64,000 bases of DNA from Microbispora hainanensis. GTDB lineage: Bacteria > Actinomycetota > Actinomycetes > Streptosporangiales > Streptosporangiaceae. Position 1 is the stretch's first letter, and each line of letters begins with the position of its first letter. The stretch spans positions 4,650,001 through 4,714,000 of the forward strand of contig NZ_CP108086.1 of assembly GCF_036186745.1 (NCBI RefSeq), written 5' to 3'. The position numbers and the translations under genes were made by a program. Of the stretch, positions 46,264 to 55,025 are shown in pieces. The notes beneath the pieces are model-generated. The model had not been told where the DNA came from. It searched no databases and saw nothing but the letters and a program-made list of their open reading frames with translations.

Positions 46264-47853
46264 TCACGGCATCCGCTCGTACGCCGGAAGCGTGAGGAAC
46301 TCCGCGAAGTCGTCGTCAAGGGCGACCTCCTTGAACAGCGCCGTGGCCTGCGCGTAGAGCTTCTCGTCGTAGCCCGGCTCGGCGGCGATCCCGGCCAGCT
46401 CCTCCTCGATGATCCGCTCGACGAGCTCCCGTGTCACCACCGCGCCGGTGTCGGCCAGTGTGATCTCGTTGTGGATCCACTGCCAGACCTGCGAACGGGA
46501 GATCTCGGCGGTCGCGGCGTCCTCCATCAGGTTGTGGATCGCCGCGGCGCCGTTGCCGCCCAGCCAGGCCGCCAGGTAGCGCAGGCCGACGTCCACGTTG
46601 TTGCGCAGCCCGGCCTCGGTGATCTCGCCCGGTGTCTTGGAGACCGCCAGCAGGTCCTCGGCCGTGACGTGGACGTCCTCGCGCAGCCGGTCGATCTGGT
46701 TGGGCCGGTCGCCGAGCACGGCGTCGAACACCTCGCGGCAGATCGGCACGAGATCGGGGTGGGCCACCCAGGAGCCGTCGAAGCCGTCGCCCGACTCGCG
46801 GGTCTTGTCGGCCCGCACCTTTTCGAGCGCGACCTTGTTGACCTCGGGGTCGCGGCGCGAGGGGATGAAGGCCGCCATGCCGCCGATCGCGTGCGCGCCG
46901 CGCTTGTGACAGGTGCGCACCAGCAGCTCGGTGTAGGCCCGCATGAACGGCGCGGTCATCGTCACCGCGTTGCGCTCGGGCAGCAGGAACTCCCGCCCCC
47001 GGGTGCGGAACTTCTTGATGACGCTGAACAGGTAGTCCCAGCGGCCGGCGTTGAGGCCCGCCGAGTGCTCGCGCAGCTCGTAGAGGATCTCCTCCATCTC
47101 GAACGCGGCCGGGTAGGTCTCGATGAGCACGGTCGCCCGGATCGTTCCCCGAGGGATGCCGAGCAGCTCCTGGGCGCGGACGAACACGTCGTTCCAGAGA
47201 CGCGCCTCCAGGTGCGACTCCATCTTCGGCAGGTAGAAGTACGGCCCGCGGCCCTTGTCGATCTGCCGCTTGGCGCAGTGGAAGAAGTAGAGGCCGAAGT
47301 CGAGCAGCGACCCCGACATGCGCGCGCCGTCCACCAGGATGTGCTTTTCCGGCAGGTGCCAGCCGCGCGGGCGCACCACGATGGTGGCCAGCTCCTCGTC
47401 CGGCCGCAGCGCGTACGTCTTGCCGCCGGCCTCGAAGTCGATCGTACGGTCGAGGGCGTCGCGCAGGTTGAGCTGCCCGTTGATCGTGTTCTCCCAGGTC
47501 GGCGAGTTGGCGTCCTCGAAGTCGGCCAGCCAGACCTTGGCCCCGGAGTTGAGCGCGTTGATCGTCATCTTGCGGTCGACCGGACCGGTGATCTCGACCC
47601 TGCGGTCCTCCAGCCCCGGAGCGGGCGGGGCGACCCGCCACTCGGACGCGCGGACGTGGGCGGTCTCGGGCAGGAAGTCGAGCATGCCGCCCGCGGACAG
47701 CTCCTCCTGCCGCGCCTGACGTGCAGCGAGCAGTTCCTGACGCCTGGGGTCGAACTCGCGCTGCAAGGTGGCCACGAAGCCGAGGGCCTCGGGGGTGAGG
47801 ATCTCGTCGAACCGGTCCAGCATGGGGCCCTTGATCTCGACGTCTTCCGCCAT
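46264..47853 (-). CDS. aceB: Malate synthase A
   Basis: Condenses glyoxylate with acetyl-CoA to malate. Length 529 aa, typical of the A isoform. Signatures include [34 protein letters not shown] and the active-site region [15 protein letters not shown], followed by [16 protein letters not shown]. The ATG at 47853 follows GGAAGGTGGAAA. It is the first gene of the operon with glcDEF and iclR. No isocitrate lyase is present, so glyoxylate here probably comes from glycolate or purine breakdown rather than the acetate shunt. Confidence 0.96.
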   Translation of the reverse strand: MAEDVEIKGPMLDRFDEILTPEALGFVATLQREFDPRRQELLAARQARQEELSAGGMLDFLPETAHVRASEWRVAPPAPGLEDRRVEITGPVDRKMTINALNSGAKVWLADFEDANSPTWENTINGQLNLRDALDRTIDFEAGGKTYALRPDEELATIVVRPRGWHLPEKHILVDGARMSGSLLDFGLYFFHCAKRQIDKGRGPYFYLPKMESHLEARLWNDVFVRAQELLGIPRGTIRATVLIETYPAAFEMEEILYELREHSAGLNAGRWDYLFSVIKKFRTRGREFLLPERNAVTMTAPFMRAYTELLVRTCHKRGAHAIGGMAAFIPSRRDPEVNKVALEKVRADKTRESGDGFDGSWVAHPDLVPICREVFDAVLGDRPNQIDRLREDVHVTAEDLLAVSKTPGEITEAGLRNNVDVGLRYLAAWLGGNGAAAIHNLMEDAATAEISRSQVWQWIHNEITLADTGAVVTRELVERIIEEELAGIAAEPGYDEKLYAQATALFKEVALDDDFAEFLTLPAYERMP

Positions 47854-47893
47854 TTTCCACCTTCCGGAAAAATAGTTCTGAATCGTGGAATCG

Positions 47894-47923
47894 ACGCTAC
47901 TTCAGGGAACGTCCGGGGGTCAA
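47894..47923 (-). promoter_or_regulatory. Promoter of the aceB-glcDEF-iclR operon
   Basis: TTGACC (-35, complement of 47918-47923), 18-bp spacer and TAGCGT (-10, complement of 47894-47899). Just downstream is TTCCACGATTCAGAA, an imperfect TTC/GAA dyad that could be the IclR operator, over or after the start site. Confidence 0.65.
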
Positions 47924-47999
47924 CGCGGGGGACGGCTCAGGGGATGGTGAGGGACTTCCCCGATGAGAGGGCGCGCACGCATCCCCGAGGATCTAGGGC

Positions 48000-48680
48000 A
48001 TGAGACACAAGACGATGGCCGTCGCGGGGGCCGTCCTGGGACTGAGCCTCTCCGTCGCGGCGTGTGACGTGCCACTCAACTTCGGCGGGCAGCAGGCCGT
48101 GGAGTCCTACGACGTGAAGGACAAGGTGGCCGTCCTCGACACCCACACGGCGTCGGGCGATGTCGTGGTGAGCGAGAGCGACAGGACCGGCGTTCACGTC
48201 ACCGAGACCCTGCACTGGCGCGGGGACAAGCCCGCGAACGGCCACTCCGTCGACGGGGACACGCTCAGGCTGGCGTACAAGTGCGACGACTGCTCGGTTG
48301 ACTACAAGGTGGAGGTGCCGCGTGGTCTCACCGTGAAGATCGACACCGGCTCGGGGGACATCACGCTGCGCGACCTGACCGGCCAGGTGAACGCCTCCGC
48401 CGGCTCGGGCGACCTCGACGCGCGGGGGCTCGCCGCCAAGCAGGTCAACACCCGCACGGGGTCGGGGGACATCACGCTGCGGTTCACCGCCGTTCCCGAC
48501 CAGGTACAGGCCGTGACAGGGTCGGGCGACAGCCGGCTCTGGGTGCCGGACGGCGCCTACAACGTCAACGCGTCCACGGGAAGCGGCGACCGCAGGATCG
48601 AGGTCCTGGACGACGACTCGGCGCCGCACACGATCACGGTCAGGACCGGATCGGGCGACGCCGAGGTGCACAAGGCATAG
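48000..48680 (+). CDS. DUF4097 beta-helix lipoprotein
   Basis: Predicted lipoprotein of 226 aa with lipobox VAAC. The mature part repeats the strand-turn motif TGSGD (for example DTGSGDITLR, RTGSGDITLR, VTGSGDSRLW, STGSGDRRIE, RTGSGDAEV) about every 25 residues, the layout of DUF4097 right-handed beta-helices often called putative adhesins. The ATG at 48000 lies next to GGATCTAGGGC and has no Shine-Dalgarno. It is divergent from aceB. Its stop is 9 bp from the end of the convergent oxidase gene. Confidence 0.85.
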   Translation: MRHKTMAVAGAVLGLSLSVAACDVPLNFGGQQAVESYDVKDKVAVLDTHTASGDVVVSESDRTGVHVTETLHWRGDKPANGHSVDGDTLRLAYKCDDCSVDYKVEVPRGLTVKIDTGSGDITLRDLTGQVNASAGSGDLDARGLAAKQVNTRTGSGDITLRFTAVPDQVQAVTGSGDSRLWVPDGAYNVNASTGSGDRRIEVLDDDSAPHTITVRTGSGDAEVHKA

Positions 48681-48689
48681 CCGGCCGGG

Positions 48690-50042
48690 CTATCCGAGCA
48701 CCGGCTGGTTGGCGCGGAAGACGCCGCCGGGGTCGCGGCGGCGCTTGATCTCGCGCAGCCGGGCCAGTGTGTCCGCGTCGAACGCGGAGGCGGCGGTCTC
48801 GCCGCCGTTCAGGTAGGTGAACGGCTTGCGGCCGCTCGTGTGCGGCGCCATCGCCTGGGCGATCTCCGCCATCCGCGCGGTGAGCGCCTGCCCGCCCTCC
48901 GGCGACAGGACCGGCCCGACCATGCTCAGCAGGTAAGGCTCGGCGATGTGCCCGCACGCCCCGCCGCCGTCGGCGGGGCGCCTCAGTGCGCCGCCCAGGT
49001 GACGCACCTGCACAGTGCCCACGGGGGCGATGCCTCCCACGGCCGAGAGCAGGTCGTCCGCCACGGCGTCGCCGAGCCCGGTCAGCAGCTCGGCGCGGCC
49101 CGCGCCGGGCACCGGCTGCGTCGGCTCGGCGCAGATGCCGCCCAGGGCGTCCAGGGGCATCGCCGCGCGGCTGTCGCTCAGCGCGCCGGGGATGTCCTCG
49201 AACCGCCGGAGCAGGCCGCGCCCCTCCTCCTCACCGCCCAGGAACGTCGCGTCCACCACGACCGCGGCGAGCCCGCGCAGCGGCTCGGGCACGTGGGGCG
49301 CCGCCGGGAACTTCACCATCGCGAACCAGACGGTCAGCTCCTCGGGCGCCGCCGCGGTCACCTCGCGATAGACGGCGAGCACCTCGGGCGCCCGCTCGGC
49401 GGGCCACAGCATGCGCCCGCCGTAAAGATGCGGCGCCGGGTGCAGGTCCAGCTCCATCGCCGTGACCAGCGCGAAGTCGCCCCCGCCGCCGCGCAGCGCC
49501 CAGAACAGCTCGGGGTCGGATCCGGCGGTGACGCGGGCCTGCGTGCCGTCGGCGGCGACCACCTCGAAGGCGCGTACGGCGTCGGCCGCCCAGCCGTGCC
49601 TGCGGGAGAACCAGCCGAGCCCGCCGCCGAGGGTGTAGCCGGTGACACTGACGACGGGGGAGCCGCCGGGCAGGCCGGTCAGCCCGTGCTTGCCGGTGGC
49701 GGTCAGCAGCTCGCCCCACTGCACGCCGGCCTCGACCCGGGCGGTGCGCCGCTCCTGCTGGACCTCCACGCCGCGCAGCCGTCCGGTGCGCAGCAGGATC
49801 GTCCCGTCGAGGCGGGTCGTGGCGCCGTGCCCGCTCGGCTGCACCGCGACGGGGAGACCGGCCCGGCCCGCGAAGCCGACCACGGCGGCGGCGTCGGCCG
49901 CGTCCTCGGCCTCCACGACCGCGGCCGGGCGCTGGTCGACCGCCCGGTTCCACGGCAGTCGCGCGGCCTCGAAGCCGTCGTCGCCGGGGACGTGGACCTG
50001 GCCGCGTACCGTACGGCGAAGGTCGGTGCCCAGGGTTGTCAC
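48690..50042 (-). CDS. BBE-type FAD-linked oxidase
   Basis: Flavoprotein of 450 aa of the berberine-bridge/6-hydroxynicotine oxidase class. The likely covalent-FAD His is in VQPSGHGATTRLDG. It has SVTGYTLGGGLGWFSRRHG and FWALRGGGGDFALVT in the FAD domain and the C-terminal BBE tail ARLREIKRRRDPGGVFRANQP. The usual second flavin-linking Cys is not obvious. The GTG at 50042 has GGAGGAG upstream. Substrate unknown; such enzymes are often secondary-metabolite oxidases, but no cluster is nearby. Confidence 0.88.
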   Translation of the reverse strand: MTTLGTDLRRTVRGQVHVPGDDGFEAARLPWNRAVDQRPAAVVEAEDAADAAAVVGFAGRAGLPVAVQPSGHGATTRLDGTILLRTGRLRGVEVQQERRTARVEAGVQWGELLTATGKHGLTGLPGGSPVVSVTGYTLGGGLGWFSRRHGWAADAVRAFEVVAADGTQARVTAGSDPELFWALRGGGGDFALVTAMELDLHPAPHLYGGRMLWPAERAPEVLAVYREVTAAAPEELTVWFAMVKFPAAPHVPEPLRGLAAVVVDATFLGGEEEGRGLLRRFEDIPGALSDSRAAMPLDALGGICAEPTQPVPGAGRAELLTGLGDAVADDLLSAVGGIAPVGTVQVRHLGGALRRPADGGGACGHIAEPYLLSMVGPVLSPEGGQALTARMAEIAQAMAPHTSGRKPFTYLNGGETAASAFDADTLARLREIKRRRDPGGVFRANQPVLG

Positions 50043-50254
50043 GCTCTCCTCCTGCTGCGTCCGGGGGCGCCGGTCGGCCCCGCTCGTGATCAACCCTGCT
50101 ACATCCCGTTTGCCGATGATCGGGAATTCGCTCGGCTCCTGGCGAATCGGGCGCATAAGGGAGTGCGTACGTCCGGGGGGTCGTGTCACCATCGACGGGA
50201 GGCATCCGGGGCCTGGGAAGGCATCGGGGTGTCCGACTGTTCTGTCTAGTAGAG

Positions 50255-51667
50255 ATGACATATATGCGAAACGAGCCCGAAGACCTCGCCGTGGGCGATT
50301 ACGAACTGGAAGAGCGCCAGGCGCTCCGCCGCGTAGCGGGTCTGTCGACAGAGCTCGAAGACATCACCGAAGTCGAATACCGGCAGCTGCGGCTGGAGCG
50401 GGTCGTCCTGGTCGGCGTCTGGGCGGGCGGCACCGCGCTGGACGCGGAGAACTCGCTGCAGGAGCTGAAGCTGCTGGCGGAAACCGCCGGATCGCAGGTG
50501 CTGGAGGGTCTGATCCAGCGTCGCGACCGGCCCGACCCCGCCACCTACATCGGATCGGGCAAGGCGATCGAGCTGCGCGACATCGTCGCCGCGAGCGGCG
50601 CCGACACCGTGATCTGCGACGGCGAGCTGACCCCCGGCCAGCTCCGCCAGCTCGAAGAGATCGTGAAGGTCAAGGTCATCGACCGGACCGCGCTGATCCT
50701 CGACATCTTCGCCCAGCACGCCAAGAGCCGCGAGGGCAAGGCCCAGGTCGAGCTGGCGCAGCTGCAATACCTGCTGCCGCGCCTGCGAGGCTGGGGTGGC
50801 AACCTGTCCCGTCAGGTCGGCGGCCGCGCCGCAGGCGGCGTCGGCATCGGCGGCCGCGGCCCCGGTGAGACCAAGATCGAGCTGGACCGGCGGCGGATCC
50901 GCGAGCGGATGGCCAAGCTGCGGCGGCAGATCAAGGAGATGTCGACCGCGCGGCAGACCAAGCGGCACCGGCGGCAGGCCCGCGAGGTGCCCGCCGTGGC
51001 GATCGCCGGATACACCAACGCCGGCAAGTCGTCGCTGCTCAACCGGCTGACCGGCGCTGGCGTGCTGGTCGAGGACGCGCTGTTCGCGACCCTCGACCCG
51101 ACCGTGCGCAAGGCCCGCACCCCCGACGGCCGCCTGTTCACGCTCGCCGACACGGTCGGTTTCGTACGGCACCTGCCCCACCAGCTCGTCGAGGCGTTCC
51201 GCTCGACGCTGGAGGAAGTGGGCGACGCCGACCTGATCCTCCACGTGGTGGACGGCTCGCACCCCGACCCCGAGTCGCAGATCGCGGCCGTGCGCGAGGT
51301 GCTGGCCGAGATCGAGGGCGCGCGGGACATCCCGGAGATCGTGGTCGTCAACAAGGCCGACGCGGCCGACCCCGTCGTGCTGACCCGGCTGACCATGAAG
51401 GAACGGCACAGCGTCGTCGTCTCCGCCCGCACCGGGGCCGGGATCGGCGAGCTCATGGCCGTGATCGAGCGGGAGCTGCCCCGCCTCGACCACGAGGTCA
51501 GGCTGCTGGTGCCGTACGACAGGGGCGACCTGATCGCGCGGGCGCACAGCGAGGGCGAGGTCCTGTCACTGGAGCACACCGGCGACGGCACGGTCCTGCA
51601 CGCCCGGGTCCTCGCCGACCTGTACGCCGAGCTCGACCGGGTGGCCAAGCCCGTCGAGACCGTCTGA
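50255..51667 (+). CDS. hflX: Ribosome-associated GTPase HflX
   Basis: GTPase of about 470 aa that splits stalled or hibernating ribosomes. The N-terminal HflX domain has PATYIGSGKAIEL and RTALILDIFAQHAKSREGKAQVELAQ. The G domain has G1 AGYTNAGKSS (near residue 250), G3 DTVGFVRHLP and G4 NKAD. The start could be ATG 50255 or ATG 50264; a TAGT/TAGA stretch directly upstream suggests a leaderless message. It is followed by a terminator hairpin. Confidence 0.94.
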   Translation: MTYMRNEPEDLAVGDYELEERQALRRVAGLSTELEDITEVEYRQLRLERVVLVGVWAGGTALDAENSLQELKLLAETAGSQVLEGLIQRRDRPDPATYIGSGKAIELRDIVAASGADTVICDGELTPGQLRQLEEIVKVKVIDRTALILDIFAQHAKSREGKAQVELAQLQYLLPRLRGWGGNLSRQVGGRAAGGVGIGGRGPGETKIELDRRRIRERMAKLRRQIKEMSTARQTKRHRRQAREVPAVAIAGYTNAGKSSLLNRLTGAGVLVEDALFATLDPTVRKARTPDGRLFTLADTVGFVRHLPHQLVEAFRSTLEEVGDADLILHVVDGSHPDPESQIAAVREVLAEIEGARDIPEIVVVNKADAADPVVLTRLTMKERHSVVVSARTGAGIGELMAVIERELPRLDHEVRLLVPYDRGDLIARAHSEGEVLSLEHTGDGTVLHARVLADLYAELDRVAKPVETV

Positions 51668-51677
51668 CGCCTTCAAC

Positions 51678-51709
51678 GGCGGGTCACCTTCGCGTGTCGG
51701 TGGCCCGCC
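51678..51709 (+). terminator. Terminator after hflX
   Basis: GGCGGGTCACC (51678-51688) pairs with GGTGGCCCGCC (51699-51709), 11 bp with one G-T wobble, across a 10-nt loop, 10 bp past the stop. Confidence 0.7.
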
Positions 51710-51742
51710 GACGGTTGCCCTTGCTACGATCAGGAAAGCCTA

Positions 51743-51910
51743 ATGGGACCTTATGGCGTGGGTAACGACATGACTCCAGGCAGTGCGGTCACCCTATTCA
51801 AGGCGTTCGCGGACAACGGATCGGTTGCGTCGAACCTGATCTCGCCGCAGCGTGTGAGACGACTGATGCGCGGCGATGCGCATGATACCGGCGTACGTTT
51901 CTGTCGCTAA
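51743..51910 (+). CDS. Possible small protein (55 aa)
   Basis: An open frame MGPYGVGNDMTPGSAVTLFK... ends with RFCR. The ATG at 51743 has AGGAAAG 4-5 nt upstream and a TACGAT -10-like site before it. Third-position GC is lower than in neighbouring genes, so it may be chance. I do not recognise it. The rest of 51911-52028 holds an inverted repeat around 51958-51978 and a hairpin before the next start. Confidence 0.3.
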   Translation: MGPYGVGNDMTPGSAVTLFKAFADNGSVASNLISPQRVRRLMRGDAHDTGVRFCR

Positions 51911-51985
51911 CCCTGTACATCAAGCCCACCTGTGAAATACCGTAACTGAACTGAATCGCCCGGGTTCGAGATCCCGGCGGTAGGG

Positions 51986-52012
51986 TCATCGCACAACATC
52001 GGTGCGCGATGA
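51986..52012 (+). promoter_or_regulatory. Hairpin just upstream of the hutI leader frame
   Basis: TCATCGC (51986-51992) pairs with GCGATGA (52006-52012). The ribosome-binding AGGAGA follows within 10 nt. The stem could modulate translation of the leader-hutI unit. Confidence 0.35.
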
Positions 52013-52028
52013 GGCAGGAGACCCCCCA

Positions 52029-52121
52029 ATGACGTCCGGACGCGAAGCGGACCCGGCGGGCCAGGCGCCCGCAGGCGGGGGTCGTTCGTCGTCCCGGGGT
52101 GTGTGGCAGGTGGTCGGATGA
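52029..52121 (+). CDS. 30-residue leader reading frame coupled to hutI
   Basis: ATG 52029 has AGGAGA 8 nt upstream, a better site than that of hutI. The frame encodes 30 residues (MTSGREADPAGQ... to WQVVG) and its TGA overlaps the hutI ATG by 4 bp (ATGA). That geometry is typical of translational coupling. The peptide is Gly/Ser/Arg-rich with no His run, so histidine attenuation is not supported. It may be a remnant of a lost upstream gene. Confidence 0.45.
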   Translation: MTSGREADPAGQAPAGGGRSSSRGVWQVVG

Positions 52122-53326
52122 CCGTTCGCCTTCTCACCAACATCGGCCGGCTCTGGACCGGACACGATGTGTGCAGCAACGCCGCGATCCTGGTGCACAA
52201 CGACCGGATCGCGTGGGTCGGCCGCGCCGCCGACCTCCCGCAGAGCGTTCCCGGCGTCGTGGACGACATCGTCGACGTCGACCATGTGGAGAACCTCGGC
52301 GGCGCGCTCGTCACGCCCGGCCTGATCGACGCGCACACCCACCCCGTGTACGCGGGCAACCGCTACGCGGAGATGGCGATGCGGTCCGGCGGGTCCAGCG
52401 CCTCGGCCATCGCGGCGGCGGGCGGCGGCATCGGCTCGACCGTCACCGTGACCCGTGGCACCGACCCCTGGACGCTGTGCAACGGGGTCCGCGAGCGGCT
52501 GCGCGAGTGGCTGCTCGGCGGCACCACGACCGTCGAGGCCAAGACCGGCTACCACCTCACCCGCGACGGCGAGCTGGCCGACGTGCGGCTGCTGCGCGAG
52601 CTCGAAAAAGAGCCGATGATGCCGCGGGTCCACGTCACGTTCCTGGCCGCCCACGTGGTGCCGCCGGAATACTTCGGCCGCCAGCGCGACTACGTCGAGG
52701 CCGTCGCCTCCTGGTGCGCGGACGCCGCCGGCGCGGGGGCCGACAGCGTCGACGTCTACTGCGACGACGGTCACTTCACCGCCGAGGAGGCCCGCTGGGT
52801 GCTGGCCTCCGGCCGCAACGTCGGGCTGCTGCCGCGCATCCACGCGGGCGCCTACAACCGGCGCGGCGCCGTCCAGCTCGCGGCCGAGATGGGCTGCGCC
52901 TCCGCCGACCTGCTCCACCACGCCTCGGACGAGGACGTCGCCCTGATGGCGAGGTACGGCGTGCCCGCCGTCGTCTGCCCGGGCGCGGCCCTGCAGGTGG
53001 GCCACCTCCCGCCGGTGCGCAGGATGCTGGCCCAGGGTGTCCCGATCGCGCTCGGCAGCGACCACAACCCCGGCCACTGCGGCATCACCTCGATGTCCCT
53101 GGTCATCAGCCTCGCGGTGGCGGCGTTCGGGATGAGCGTCGGAGACGCCCTGCGGGCCGCCACGCTCGGCGGAGCCCAGGTCCTCGGCGCTCCCGACCGT
53201 GGCATCCTCGCCCCCGGCCGCCTTGCCGACATCGTCCAGTGGGACGCCGACCACGAGGGCGCGTTCGCCTGGTCGTTCGGCCTCAAGCCGCGTCGCGTCT
53301 GGCGGGGCGGCGTACCGGTCCAGTAA
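52118..53326 (+). CDS. hutI: Imidazolonepropionase
   Basis: Third enzyme of histidine degradation, hydrolysing 4-imidazolone-5-propionate. Length 402 aa. Metal and substrate motifs of the amidohydrolase fold are complete: LIDAHTHPVYAGNR, EAKTGYHL, HAGAYNRRGAVQLAAEMG, DLLHHASDEDV and ALGSDHNPGHCGITSM. The ATG at 52118 is preceded by GCAGGTGG and overlaps the small frame upstream. No hutH, hutU or formimidoylglutamate hydrolase gene is in the window. Confidence 0.94.
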   Translation: MTVRLLTNIGRLWTGHDVCSNAAILVHNDRIAWVGRAADLPQSVPGVVDDIVDVDHVENLGGALVTPGLIDAHTHPVYAGNRYAEMAMRSGGSSASAIAAAGGGIGSTVTVTRGTDPWTLCNGVRERLREWLLGGTTTVEAKTGYHLTRDGELADVRLLRELEKEPMMPRVHVTFLAAHVVPPEYFGRQRDYVEAVASWCADAAGAGADSVDVYCDDGHFTAEEARWVLASGRNVGLLPRIHAGAYNRRGAVQLAAEMGCASADLLHHASDEDVALMARYGVPAVVCPGAALQVGHLPPVRRMLAQGVPIALGSDHNPGHCGITSMSLVISLAVAAFGMSVGDALRAATLGGAQVLGAPDRGILAPGRLADIVQWDADHEGAFAWSFGLKPRRVWRGGVPVQ

Positions 53327-53344
53327 CGGCCGGGATTTTGTGAC

Positions 53345-53440
53345 GGACCGGTTTTGCTGACGGACTGGTTTTGGTGAGGACCGGTTTTGGTGAGGACCGG
53401 TTCAGCGACGCGCCGGTTTTCGTGGTGGGCCGGTTCAGCG
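53345..53440. repeat. 16-17 bp tandem array downstream of hutI
   Basis: About six imperfect copies of GGACCGGTTTTGGTGA run from 53345, beginning 18 bp after the hutI stop. Some copies end TTCAGCGAC instead of TTTTGGTGA. Confidence 0.8.
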
Positions 53441-53522
53441 ACGGGCGGGATCGTCGGCGTGACCTGAAGGTTCAGGAAAAGGCCGGCCGGTCCAAGAAAA
53501 AGCCTGAAGCTGCCTGAAAAGC

Positions 53523-53550
53523 TTGCCAGGCGATCACCCACGGGTAATCT
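53523..53550 (+). promoter_or_regulatory. Promoter of the degV gene
   Basis: TTGCCA (53523-53528), 16-bp spacer and TAATCT (53545-53550). The ATG at 53557 begins 6 nt after the -10 and has no Shine-Dalgarno, so the message is leaderless. Confidence 0.65.
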
Positions 53551-53556
53551 CGCGAT

Positions 53557-54411
53557 ATGTCACCATCTGTCGCTGTCGTCACCGATTCCACGGCGTACCT
53601 CGGCGCCGAGGCGACCGGTAGATGGAACATCACCGTCGTACCGGTACAAGTGATCCTCGGTGATCGCGAAATCGACGACGTTACCTCGTTCGACGCCGGT
53701 CTTCTCACGCACGCACTCAAGGCCCGCTCGCCGATCGTCACCTCGCGCCCGGCCCCCGAGCGTTTCGCGGACGCCTACCAGCGGGCCGCCGCCGACGGCG
53801 CCACCGCGATCGTCTCCGTCCATCTCTCCGGCGCGCTGTCCGGCACCGCGGACTCCGCACGTCTGGCCGCGCGAGAGGCCTCCGTGCCGGTCGAGGTCGT
53901 CGACAGCGGCTCGATCGCCATGGGACTCGGCTTCGCGGCGCTGGCCGCCGCGGGGGCGGCCGCGGCGGGGGCCCCGGTCGCCGAGGTGGCCGACGTGGCC
54001 CGGCGGCGGGCCGCCTCCACGAGCACGTTCTTCTACGTCGAGACGCTCGACTACCTGCGGCACGGCGGCCGCATCGGCCGGGTGGCCGGCCTCCTGGGAT
54101 CGGCACTGTCGATCAAACCGCTGCTGCGGATGGCCGACGGCGAGATCGGGGTCCTGGAGAAGGTCCGCACCGGGAGCCGTGCCCTCGCCCGCCTGGAGGA
54201 CCTTGCCGTCGAGGCGGCCGGGGACCGGCCCGTCGACGTGGCCGTGCAGCATCTGATGGCGGCCGAACGGGCCGAGGCGCTCACCAAGGGCCTGACGGCG
54301 CGACTGCCCAGGCTCGTACGGATGTGGGTGGCCGAAATCGGCCCGGTCCTCGGCGCCCACGTCGGCCCCGGCATGCTCGGCGTCACCATCGCCCCCGCCA
54401 CCCTGGACTGA
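53557..54411 (+). CDS. DegV family fatty-acid-binding protein
   Basis: Soluble protein of 284 aa with the DegV fold: VAVVTDSTAYLG at the N-terminus, SRPAPERFADAYQ, VHLSGALSGTADSA, VDSGSIAMGLGF and YLRHGGRIGRVAGLLGSALSIKP. DegV proteins bind fatty acids; those known as FakB deliver them to the kinase FakA. No fakA-like gene is adjacent. The C-terminus ends GPVLGAHVGPGMLGV as usual. Confidence 0.92.
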   Translation: MSPSVAVVTDSTAYLGAEATGRWNITVVPVQVILGDREIDDVTSFDAGLLTHALKARSPIVTSRPAPERFADAYQRAAADGATAIVSVHLSGALSGTADSARLAAREASVPVEVVDSGSIAMGLGFAALAAAGAAAAGAPVAEVADVARRRAASTSTFFYVETLDYLRHGGRIGRVAGLLGSALSIKPLLRMADGEIGVLEKVRTGSRALARLEDLAVEAAGDRPVDVAVQHLMAAERAEALTKGLTARLPRLVRMWVAEIGPVLGAHVGPGMLGVTIAPATLD

Positions 54412-54960
54412 GCCCCGCCTGAGCCCCGCCTGAGCTGCGCTTCGCGCCGTGCCGCGCGCTGGGTCGTGCTTTACGCTGAGCCGCGCCTGGGTCGCGCTGG
54501 GTCGCGCTGAGCCGTGCCGTGCTGTGCTGAGCCGTGCCGCGCTGGGTCGTGCCCCATGCTGAGCCGCGCCGTGTCGCGCCGGGCACGCCGGGCACGCCGG
54601 GCTGCACTTCGCGCTGAGTCACGCTGGGCCACGATGCTGTGCCGAGCCGTGCAAGTGCCACAACTCCGCAGTCGCGCACTGCCCCACCCCACCTGCCCGT
54701 GCGCTCCTCCCAATCCCCGCCGCGCCGCCGTGCTGCGACTGCGTCCGTACCCTGCCACGTGTTGTGCCGCACGGTGCTGTGCACGGGTGCTGTTCGGGAC
54801 GTGCAAGCGCCGCATTTCCGCAGTTGTGCGCTGTCCCACCCCGCTCGCGCGCGTCCCAACCCCGCCGCGCCTCCAGGCCTGTGCGGCGCCCCGACCTGCG
54901 GTGTGCCGTTGGCCGCGTTGCGCCGTGGGGCGGTGAGCTTGACGGGCGACCGGGGGTTCG
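54412..54960. repeat. Repeat-rich gene-free stretch between degV and comEA
   Basis: It begins with TGAGCCCCGCC repeated from the degV stop codon itself. It continues with many degenerate CTGAGCCGCGC and TGGGTCGCGC units to about 54600. Then a block starting GTGCAAGTGCC (54649) is repeated in degenerate form 152 bp later, starting GTGCAAGCGCC (54801), each followed by CCGCAGT and CCCAAYCCCCGCCGCGCC-like sequence. No credible gene is seen; the open frames across it are GC-driven. Confidence 0.7.
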
Positions 54961-54964
54961 CAGG

Positions 54965-54973
54965 TTATCCACA
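54965..54973 (+). other. Perfect DnaA-box sequence upstream of comEA
   Basis: TTATCCACA matches the DnaA-box consensus exactly. It is single, about 50 bp before the comEA start. In this GC context it is rare, but there is no cluster of boxes and no origin gene nearby. Confidence 0.35.
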
Positions 54974-55012
54974 GAACCACGTTCGGTGACGAGCGGGGTC
55001 TCGGCGAGTCCC

Positions 55013-55018
55013 TACCGT
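55013..55018 (+). promoter_or_regulatory. -10 hexamer of the comEA-comEC operon
   Basis: TACCGT lies 7 nt before the GTG start at 55026, with no Shine-Dalgarno between. Confidence 0.45.
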
Positions 55019-55025
55019 CCATGGC

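Noticed and set aside
51958..51990. T-arm-like sequence GGGTTCGAGATCCC, suggesting a tRNA gene
   Set aside because: The loop is 8 nt if the stem is extended, and no matching D arm, anticodon arm or good acceptor stem could be built upstream.
54965..54973. DnaA box as sign of a replication origin
   Set aside because: Only one exact box (a near match lies at about 36535). There is no box cluster and no dnaA, dnaN or gyrase gene in the window.
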